The position numbers and the translations under genes are program-made. A stretch of DNA of 17,181 nt from an uncultured Peptoniphilus sp. (GTDB taxonomy: Bacteria; Bacillota; Clostridia; Tissierellales; Peptoniphilaceae): the NCBI GenBank assembly GCA_902488455.1, contig CABTWG010000022.1, positions 1-17,181 on the forward strand, in the 5' to 3' direction. The notes below the pieces were generated by a model. That model was not told where the DNA came from, searched no databases, and saw nothing but the letters and a program-made list of their open reading frames with translations. Shown piece after piece: positions 1-5,236 of the stretch (positions within the stretch are counted from its first letter, which is position 1; each line of letters opens with the position of its first letter).

Positions 1-40
1 AATCAGTAGGTTGGGGGTTCAAGTCCTCTCACCAGCTCCA
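1..40 (+). tRNA. tRNA-Thr, 3' part only (anticodon probably TGT)
   Basis: Only the 3' part lies in the window. It begins in the anticodon loop (AA) followed by the 3' anticodon strand TCAG. The T arm is GGGGG (13-17), loop TTCAAGT (18-24), CCTCT (25-29). The 3' acceptor strand is CACCAGC (30-36), then discriminator T and an encoded CCA (38-40). The anticodon itself is outside the window. Identity is inferred because the AATCAGTAGGTTGGGGGTTC stretch matches what I know of Firmicute tRNA-Thr(UGU). It is the first visible member of a four-tRNA cluster. Confidence 0.7.
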
Positions 41-47
41 AAGATGA

Positions 48-133
48 GGAGGAGTACCCAAGTTGGCCAAAGGGGACGGACTGTAAATCCGTTAGCTTCG
101 CTTTCAGTGGTTCAAATCCACTCTCCTCCACCA
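48..133 (+). tRNA. tRNA-Tyr (GTA)
   Basis: This is a complete class II tRNA of 86 nt. Acceptor GGAGGAG (48-54) pairs perfectly with CTCCTCC (123-129), followed by discriminator A and encoded CCA (131-133). The anticodon stem is ACGGA/TCCGT and the anticodon GTA is at 83-85. The long variable arm (after position 92, around TAGCTTCGCT) is typical of bacterial tRNA-Tyr. Positions 36-38 read AAA, the context MiaA needs, so this tRNA is a predicted substrate of the miaA and miaB products at the other end of the window. Confidence 0.96.
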
Positions 134-155
134 AAATTTTATATTTTTATTTTAT

Positions 156-230
156 GCGGATGTGGCTCAGTGGTAGAGCATCGCCTTGCCAAGGCGAGGG
201 TCGCGAGTTCGAATCTCGTCATCCGCTCCA
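156..230 (+). tRNA. tRNA-Gly (GCC)
   Basis: This is a complete 75-nt tRNA. Acceptor GCGGATG (156-162) pairs with CATCCGC (220-226); discriminator T and encoded CCA follow (228-230). The anticodon loop TTGCCAA is closed by CGCC/GGCG and gives anticodon GCC (188-190). U73 is the usual discriminator of bacterial tRNA-Gly. A 22-nt AT-rich spacer separates it from tRNA-Tyr, with no promoter that I can see, so it is probably co-transcribed. Confidence 0.96.
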
Positions 231-241
231 TTTTTTTATTT

Positions 242-317
<76 letters not shown>

Positions 318-318
<1 letters not shown>

Positions 319-345
319 GACTTTCTATGTAGAAGGTCTTTTTTA
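318..345 (+). terminator. Intrinsic terminator of the tRNA operon
   Basis: The stem AGACTTTC (318-325) pairs with GAAGGTCT (332-339), with one G-T pair, around a six-base loop, and is followed by a run of T to 344. It starts at the last base of the tRNA-Arg CCA, the usual place for a tRNA operon terminator. Confidence 0.88.
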
Positions 346-443
346 TTTTAAATTTATTTTTATTTATTTTCTTTTATTTGTTGTCATAGGAAATATTTTA
401 ATTAACAATATACTTAAACTATTTTTTAAATATTATTATATTT

Positions 444-477
444 AAGCATAAGATATTATTTTCTTATGCTTTTTTTA
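444..477 (+). terminator. Second terminator-like hairpin, no gene directly upstream
   Basis: A perfect 10-bp stem, AAGCATAAGA (444-453) with TCTTATGCTT (462-471), encloses an 8-base loop and runs into a T tract (470-476). The roughly 100 bases between it and the tRNA terminator are very AT-rich with no convincing gene. It may be a backup terminator for the tRNA operon or may insulate the phosphate permease gene from upstream transcription. Confidence 0.7.
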
Positions 478-517
478 TTTTCTTATTCAAAGCTTGTTAT
501 TTTTGATCTTTCTTATA

Positions 518-526
518 TGGTATAAT
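518..526 (+). promoter_or_regulatory. Extended -10 promoter for the phosphate uptake genes
   Basis: A perfect TATAAT (521-526) is preceded by TG one base upstream (518-519), an extended -10 element. No good -35 lies at 16-18 bp; TTGTTA at 494-499 is 21 bp away, which is too far to count confidently. Transcription would start near 533, giving a leader of about 20 nt before the AAGGTG ribosome binding site (545-550). Confidence 0.6.
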
Positions 527-555
527 TAAATAAAGTATTTATGTAAGGTGAAAAG

Positions 556-1608
556 ATGAGTTTAAATTTTTCTGAATTTTTAGGAGAAATTGCTAATTCT
601 CCAACTATTTTAATCATTACAATTCTTTTAATTATAATGTTTATTTTAAATGGATTTACAGACAGTCCAAACACAATTGTAACGACTGTTTCTAATCGTT
701 CTTTAAATGTCGATTTAGCAATTATTTTTTCTTCTATTATGAATTTCTTAGGAGTACTTTCTGTCGGTATTTTTATTCCTAAAGTTGCTATTACAATTTC
801 AAATTTAGTTGATTTTGCTGGAAATAATACTTATGTTTTTATTTCTATTTTTTCTGTTTTTTTATCTATTCTTTCCTGGATCTATATATCTTGGAAGCTA
901 GGCTATCCGACTTCTGAATCTCACTGTATCATTGGGGCTTTGATTGGAAGTTATATAGGAATTACAAATTCTTTTAAAGGTATAAATTTTCCTGATCTTA
1001 TTAAGATCTTAATCGGATTTATATGTGTTATGATTCTTAGTTTTCTTCTAGGATATATACTTGTTAGTATTATCAAAGGTATTTTTAAAAATTCAGATCG
1101 TAGAAAGGTAAAGAAACCTTTTAATATTGCAAATATTATTAGTTCTATGACTCTTAGCTTTATGCATGGAGCCCATAATGGACAGAAGTTAATTGGTCTT
1201 TTCTTAGTTGTATTTTTTACTTTTAAGGGGGATGTGAGTGCAGATTTTTCATATCCTCTTTGGATTATAATAATTCTTGCTCTTGCAATGGGTATTGGAA
1301 CTACCATTGGTGGAAAGAAGATTATTAAATCGGTAGGTATGCAGCTAGTAAATTTAGAAAACTATGAAGGCTTTTCTGCAGATTTAAGCTCATGTATAGT
1401 TCTTTTAATCGCTACTATTATAGGAATGCCAATAAGTACAACCCACTCTGTTACTTGTTCAATTATGGGAGTTGGTGCCTCTAAGAGGCTTAGTAGTATT
1501 AACTGGAAATTTGCGATGAGAATGGGACTTATTTGGTTCTTAACATTTCCAGCGACTGTATTATTGGGTATTGTTTTTAGTAAACTTATATTTTTATTTG
1601 TTAGGTGA
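556..1608 (+). CDS. pit: PiT-family inorganic phosphate permease
   Basis: This predicted membrane protein of 350 aa belongs to the PiT (PF01384) family, which imports phosphate with H+ or Na+. It has about ten hydrophobic segments. The two family signature repeats are visible: N32-G-F-T-D36-S-P-N39 near the N-terminus, and M203-H-G-A-H-N-G-Q-K211 in the second half. Conserved Ser/Thr-His stretches (SESHCIIGALIG and STTHSVTCSIMG) follow each repeat. In the second signature the usual HGxNDxQK reads HGAHNGQK, so the acidic residue is missing. The ATG is preceded by AAGGTG at 545-550. The stop overlaps the ribosome binding site of the DUF47 gene 3 nt downstream, so the pair is almost certainly one operon. 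The H+ versus Na+ coupling ion cannot be told from sequence. Confidence 0.92.
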   Translation: MSLNFSEFLGEIANSPTILIITILLIIMFILNGFTDSPNTIVTTVSNRSLNVDLAIIFSSIMNFLGVLSVGIFIPKVAITISNLVDFAGNNTYVFISIFSVFLSILSWIYISWKLGYPTSESHCIIGALIGSYIGITNSFKGINFPDLIKILIGFICVMILSFLLGYILVSIIKGIFKNSDRRKVKKPFNIANIISSMTLSFMHGAHNGQKLIGLFLVVFFTFKGDVSADFSYPLWIIIILALAMGIGTTIGGKKIIKSVGMQLVNLENYEGFSADLSSCIVLLIATIIGMPISTTHSVTCSIMGVGASKRLSSINWKFAMRMGLIWFLTFPATVLLGIVFSKLIFLFVR

Positions 1609-1611
1609 GTT

Positions 1612-2232
1612 ATGAGTAAGAAAAATTTTGATTATTTTGATAGTTTTAAAAAGATGATTGAAGGCACTATGGCTGCTTCAAGACTTTTAGATGAAATTAT
1701 TAACAATTATAAAGCAAGTGATCTATTACTGAATATGAACTCTATGCACGAGATCGAACATTCAAATGATGAGATTATCCATATTACAATAAATAATCTT
1801 ATAAAAGAGTTTGTGCCTCCTATTGAAAGACAGGATATTTCACTTTTAATAGAAGTCCTTGATGATCCTACAGACTCAATCGAAGAAGTCCTTTTAGCTT
1901 TTTATATGTTAAATGTTGATGTAATAAGACCTTTTGCAAAAGAGATGTCAGCTCTTATTGTAACTGCTGTTGATATGCTTTATGAAGTAATTATTGAGTT
2001 CAATACTAAAAAGAATACGAGCTCCCTTAAGGAAAAAGTTATAGAAGTAAATAGGATTGAAGAAGAAGGGGATAAAATCTATCTAAATGCCATGAGAGAT
2101 CTCTATGTCAAAGAAGATAATGCGAAAACTCTTATAATTTGGACTAGAATTCTTGATAGACTTGAAATGTGCCTTGATGATATAGAAAAGTGTGCCAATC
2201 TAATTGAATCCATAGCTCTTAAGAACTTTTGA
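1612..2232 (+). CDS. DUF47 / PhoU-like phosphate transport accessory protein
   Basis: This soluble, all-helical protein of 206 aa is of the DUF47 (PhoU-related, TIGR00153-like) family. Such genes habitually sit beside PiT permeases and are thought to modulate them. Family features visible are the H50-S-N-D53 metal-type motif, PPIERQD around R73-D75, and the D84-D-P-T-D88 cluster, in the spacing expected for DUF47; the chain has no transmembrane segment. Its ribosome binding site AGGTGA (1603-1608) lies across the permease stop codon and the ATG follows 3 nt later, so the two are probably translationally coupled. No terminator is evident after it. The next gene, glmU, has its own promoter in the 72-nt gap. 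Family assignment is strong, but the biochemical role is known only by association. Confidence 0.9.
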   Translation: MSKKNFDYFDSFKKMIEGTMAASRLLDEIINNYKASDLLLNMNSMHEIEHSNDEIIHITINNLIKEFVPPIERQDISLLIEVLDDPTDSIEEVLLAFYMLNVDVIRPFAKEMSALIVTAVDMLYEVIIEFNTKKNTSSLKEKVIEVNRIEEEGDKIYLNAMRDLYVKEDNAKTLIIWTRILDRLEMCLDDIEKCANLIESIALKNF

Positions 2233-2253
2233 CAATAGATGATTAGTTTATAC

Positions 2254-2282
2254 TTGTTATAAATTCTATGTAAAGGTATAAT
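2254..2282 (+). promoter_or_regulatory. Sigma-A-type promoter for glmU-prs-pth
   Basis: TTGTTA (2254-2259) and a perfect TATAAT (2277-2282) are separated by exactly 17 bp. Transcription would start near 2289, a few bases before the ribosome binding site, so the leader would be very short. Confidence 0.7.
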
Positions 2283-2292
2283 AAATAAGGTT

Positions 2293-2307
2293 AGAGGTGA
2301 CAAATTG
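2293..2307 (+). promoter_or_regulatory. Ribosome binding site fixing the glmU TTG start
   Basis: AGAGGTGA (2293-2300) stands 4 nt before TTG (2305-2307). The reading frame from this TTG begins directly with the nucleotidyltransferase beta strand KVAIILCAGEGTR, as GlmU should, and no upstream ATG or GTG fits. Confidence 0.8.
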
Positions 2308-3690
2308 AAAGTTGCGATTATTTTATGTGCCGGTGAAGGTACTAGGATGAAATCGAATCTTCCTAAGGTGCTTCACAAAATTTCTGGCGAGGCTTTATCT
2401 ACCCATGTAATCGACTCTTGTCGAGCTGCTGGAATAGATAAAATCGTACTAGTATGCGGCTATAATAAAGAAAAGGTAATTGAATATTATAAAGATGAAA
2501 ATGTAGAGTTTGCGATCCAAGAAACAGGTCCAAACGCTCCATATGGAACTGGTTTTGCGGTTATGTGTGCAAATGAGTTCTATAGTGATGATGACACTGT
2601 AATAGTGTTAAATGGAGATGCACCGCTTATTACAAAGGAAACCATTGAAGAGTTTTTGGATTTTCATGAAAAAAATTCATACGTTTCCACTGTTTTAACA
2701 GCAAAGATAAAAGATCCTTATGGATACGGTCGTATCGTTAGAAATGAATCTCTGTCAGTTGAAAGGATTGTAGAAGAAAAGGATGCTACAGAGATCGAAA
2801 AGAAGATACATGAAATAAATTCAGGTATTTTTGCCTTTAATGGTAAGATACTTAGAAAGTACTTAGACAAGTTAGATACCAATAATTCTCAAGGTGAGCT
2901 ATATCTAACCGATATTTTAGAAAAACTTACACTTGATAATATTCCAGTAGGCGCATTTATTGCCAGTGACTCTACTGAAATAAGAGGAGCTAATTCAAGG
3001 CTTGAACTTGAAGAACTAGAAAGACTATTAAATAGGAGAAATATTATAAAACTGATGGAAAAAGGTGTTAGTTTTATAAATATGGACCAAGTAGTAGTTG
3101 AAAAAAACGTTGAAATTGGAGAAGATTCTGTAATATACCCTGGAGTCGTTCTTCAAGGCAGTACAAAGATAGGAAAAAATGTCCTTATCTATGGAAATTC
3201 TAGAATTGATAATTCCATTATTGGAAATGATGTAAAAATAGATAGTTCTACCATTGAGGATTCTGAAGTTGGAGATTTCACAACGATAGGACCTAACGCA
3301 CACTTAAGACCTAAGTCAAAAATAGGTAAAAAAGTTAAGCTAGGTAATTTTGTAGAGGTTAAAAACTCTACACTTGGCGATGGAACAAAGGCATCTCATC
3401 TAGCTTATATAGGAGATGCAGATATTGGTTCAAATGTAAACATCGGATGTGGAGTTATATTTGTAAACTACGATGGAAAGAACAAATTTAGATCTATAGT
3501 TCATGACAATGGATTTGTAGGATCTAATTCAAACATTGTAGCGCCAGTTGAAATTGAAGAGTATGGCTATGTTGCCGCTGGTTCTACAATTACAAAAAAT
3601 GTTAGTAAGTTTCAACTTTCTATAGAAAGATCTCAACAAAAAAATATTAACGATTGGGTAAAAAGAAAAGGTTTAGGAGGAGAAGAATGA
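2305..3690 (+). CDS. glmU: Bifunctional GlmU (GlcNAc-1-P uridyltransferase / GlcN-1-P acetyltransferase)
   Basis: This cytoplasmic bifunctional enzyme makes UDP-GlcNAc, the precursor of peptidoglycan: it acetylates glucosamine-1-phosphate with acetyl-CoA, then transfers UMP from UTP. Its 461 aa are the usual length. The N-terminal pyrophosphorylase domain has L7-C-A-G-E-G-T-R14-M-K and N103-G-D105-A-P; D105 and N230 (GANSRLEL) match the metal-binding residues of the family. From about residue 255 the chain becomes a left-handed beta helix with hexapeptide repeats (IGKNV, IGNDV, IGKKV types). The acetyltransferase motif SHLAYIGDADIG carries the catalytic histidine H365. Start is TTG at 2305. 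Its stop overlaps the prs start by four bases (ATGA), so the genes are co-translated. Confidence 0.97.
   Translation: MKVAIILCAGEGTRMKSNLPKVLHKISGEALSTHVIDSCRAAGIDKIVLVCGYNKEKVIEYYKDENVEFAIQETGPNAPYGTGFAVMCANEFYSDDDTVIVLNGDAPLITKETIEEFLDFHEKNSYVSTVLTAKIKDPYGYGRIVRNESLSVERIVEEKDATEIEKKIHEINSGIFAFNGKILRKYLDKLDTNNSQGELYLTDILEKLTLDNIPVGAFIASDSTEIRGANSRLELEELERLLNRRNIIKLMEKGVSFINMDQVVVEKNVEIGEDSVIYPGVVLQGSTKIGKNVLIYGNSRIDNSIIGNDVKIDSSTIEDSEVGDFTTIGPNAHLRPKSKIGKKVKLGNFVEVKNSTLGDGTKASHLAYIGDADIGSNVNIGCGVIFVNYDGKNKFRSIVHDNGFVGSNSNIVAPVEIEEYGYVAAGSTITKNVSKFQLSIERSQQKNINDWVKRKGLGGEE
3675..3689 (+). promoter_or_regulatory. Ribosome binding site fixing the prs start
   Basis: AGGAGG (3675-3680) lies inside the last codons of glmU, 6 nt before ATG 3687-3689. 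This rules out an in-frame upstream GTG at 3654, which would add an Arg/Lys-rich leader (translation of glmU bases in another frame) not seen in PRPP synthetases. Confidence 0.9.
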
Positions 3691-4643
3691 ATTTAGAAAA
3701 TGGTGAAATTCAAATTTTCACAGGAAACTCAAACAAGAGTCTTGTGACTAAAATTTGTGAATGTCTAGGAGTTGAAGAAGGACACTGCGTTGTTAACAAG
3801 TTTTCAGATGGCGAAATCCAACTTGATATCAACGAAACAGTAAGAGGAAAAGATGTATATATCATACAATCTACTTCAAATCCAGTAAATGACAATTTAA
3901 TGGAAGTTTTAATCCTACTAGATGCTCTTAAACGTGCATCAGCTGGAAGGATAAATGTGGTTATGCCTTACTATGGCTATGCTAGACAAGACAGAAAAAC
4001 CAAGGCAAGAGAACCAATCACATCAAAACTCGTTGCAGATTTACTAGAAGTAGCTGGAGCACAAAGAATCGTTACAATGGATCTACACGCTGGTCAAATC
4101 CAAGGATATTTCAATGTTCCTGTGGACCATTTGACAGCTATTCCATATCTTTCTGAATATTTTAAAGATATTGTAGAAGAAGATCCAGATAATTTCGTAG
4201 TAGTTTCTCCAGACTTAGGCGGAGTTACTAGAGCAAGAAAATTCGCAAATAGACTAAATTTACCAATCGCTATTATTGAAAAGAGAAGACCTAAACCAAA
4301 TGTATCTGAAGTTATGAATATAATTGGAGATATTGATGGAAAAAACTGTATCCTTATCGATGATATCATAGATACTGCAGGAACTATCTGCCAAGCAGCA
4401 CTAGCCCTTAGAAAAAACGGTGCTAAGAAAGTATATGGTTGTGCAAGTCACGGCGTGCTTTCAGGTGAAGCATTTACAAGACTTGAAAATTCTATAATGG
4501 AAAAATTTGTAATTTCAAATACAATTGCAGTTCCAGAAGAAAAGCTTGGAAAAGTTTTGGAAGTTGTAAATGTTGCACCAATTTTCGCTTCAGCTATTAG
4601 AAGAATCAATGGAAATAAATCTGTTTCCGAAATGTTTGATTAG
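3687..4643 (+). CDS. prs: Ribose-phosphate pyrophosphokinase (PRPP synthetase)
   Basis: Prs transfers pyrophosphate from ATP to ribose-5-phosphate to give PRPP for purine, pyrimidine, NAD, His and Trp synthesis. From ATG 3687 it is 318 aa, normal for class I bacterial enzymes. Visible motifs are the flexible catalytic loop Y96-G-Y-A-R-Q-D-R-K104, the histidine region MDLHAGQIQGYF, and the PRPP-binding loop ILIDD225-226-IIDTAGT233. The N-terminal FSDGE and STSNPVNDNLME segments are also typical. It overlaps glmU by 4 nt and its TAG stop directly abuts the pth ATG (TAGATG). Gene order glmU-prs-pth matches other Firmicutes, but the ribosomal protein L25-like ctc gene found between prs and pth in Bacillus is absent. 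Confidence 0.97.
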   Translation: MNLENGEIQIFTGNSNKSLVTKICECLGVEEGHCVVNKFSDGEIQLDINETVRGKDVYIIQSTSNPVNDNLMEVLILLDALKRASAGRINVVMPYYGYARQDRKTKAREPITSKLVADLLEVAGAQRIVTMDLHAGQIQGYFNVPVDHLTAIPYLSEYFKDIVEEDPDNFVVVSPDLGGVTRARKFANRLNLPIAIIEKRRPKPNVSEVMNIIGDIDGKNCILIDDIIDTAGTICQAALALRKNGAKKVYGCASHGVLSGEAFTRLENSIMEKFVISNTIAVPEEKLGKVLEVVNVAPIFASAIRRINGNKSVSEMFD

Positions 4644-5216
4644 ATGTTTGTAATAGTTGGGCTGGGAAATCCTGGTTCAAAGTATGAACTTACAAGACAT
4701 AATATTGGATTTTTAACGATTGATAGACTCGCTAAAAGAGAAGGCGTAAGAGTCGATAGAATCAAGTTTAAATCTCTAATCGGAGAGATGAATATAAATG
4801 GTGAGAAGGTCATACTTGTAAAGCCTCAAACATTTATGAATCTATCAGGAGAAGCCGTTATAGAAGTGATGAATTTCTACAAAGTGGATCTAAAAAATCT
4901 ATTAGTGGTAGTTGATGATATTGATATCACTCCATTTACCATTAGGCTTAAAAAGAGTGGAAGTGCTGGATCTCACAACGGAATGAAGTCAATAATTTTT
5001 AATTTAAACGACGATAAATTTCCTAGATTAAAGGTAGGCGTCGGCAATAATGAAAGAAAGATTGACCTTGCGAACTATGTTTTAAGTGGGTTTGAAAAGA
5101 AGGATCAGGATAAATTAGAAAATATAATTGACACATCATGTGATGCAATTTTAGATTTCATAAAAAATGGTGCCGATTATGTAATGAATAATTATAATAA
5201 TAAGCTGTCTAAATGA
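4644..5216 (+). CDS. pth: Peptidyl-tRNA hydrolase
   Basis: Pth cleaves peptidyl-tRNAs that drop off the ribosome, recycling tRNA and peptide. At 190 aa it has normal length. Visible motifs are G6-L-G-N9-P-G near the N-terminus, T-R-H19-N-I-G-F with the catalytic histidine, KPQTFMNLSG, and V-V-D-D92-I-D with the catalytic aspartate, followed by GSAGSHNGMKS. The ATG follows the prs TAG with no gap and no clear Shine-Dalgarno sequence, so translation probably depends on ribosomes terminating on prs. The last codons (LSK stop) form part of an intrinsic terminator hairpin, so the 3' end of the gene doubles as a termination signal before mfd. Confidence 0.97.
   Translation: MFVIVGLGNPGSKYELTRHNIGFLTIDRLAKREGVRVDRIKFKSLIGEMNINGEKVILVKPQTFMNLSGEAVIEVMNFYKVDLKNLLVVVDDIDITPFTIRLKKSGSAGSHNGMKSIIFNLNDDKFPRLKVGVGNNERKIDLANYVLSGFEKKDQDKLENIIDTSCDAILDFIKNGADYVMNNYNNKLSK
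5128..5157 (+). promoter_or_regulatory. Possible mfd promoter inside the pth 3' end
   Basis: A consensus -35 TTGACA (5128-5133) is followed after 18 bp by TAGATT (5152-5157), a 4/6 match to the -10. A start near 5164 would still lie upstream of the pth/mfd terminator hairpin. The -10 is weak, so this is only a candidate. Confidence 0.22.
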
Positions 5217-5226
5217 CAGCTTTTTT
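5202..5226 (+). terminator. Intrinsic terminator overlapping the pth stop codon
   Basis: A perfect 8-bp stem AAGCTGTC (5202-5209) / GACAGCTT (5215-5222) encloses loop TAAAT and runs into six T (5221-5226). The pth stop TGA (5214-5216) spans the loop and the 3' arm. The mfd ribosome binding site begins only 3 nt after the T tract. Confidence 0.85.
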
Positions 5227-5236
5227 GTGGTGATGT

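Noticed and set aside
381..414. TTGTCA (381-386) as a promoter for a small RNA ending at the 444-477 hairpin
   Set aside because: No acceptable -10 at 16-18 bp; TATACT at 409-414 is 22 bp away.
951..1307. Minus-strand reading frame inside the phosphate permease gene
   Set aside because: No ribosome binding site or recognisable family; it is a shadow of the strongly supported plus-strand gene. The same applies to the other antisense frames inside glmU, prs, mfd, miaB and mutS.
2216..2231. Near-palindrome around AGCTCTTAAGAACT as a terminator after the DUF47 gene
   Set aside because: There is no loop and the following T run is too short; it overlaps the end of the coding region.
3654..3686. 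GTG 3654 as the prs start
   Set aside because: It would add a basic leader unlike any PRPP synthetase, and AGGAGG sits 6 nt before ATG 3687.
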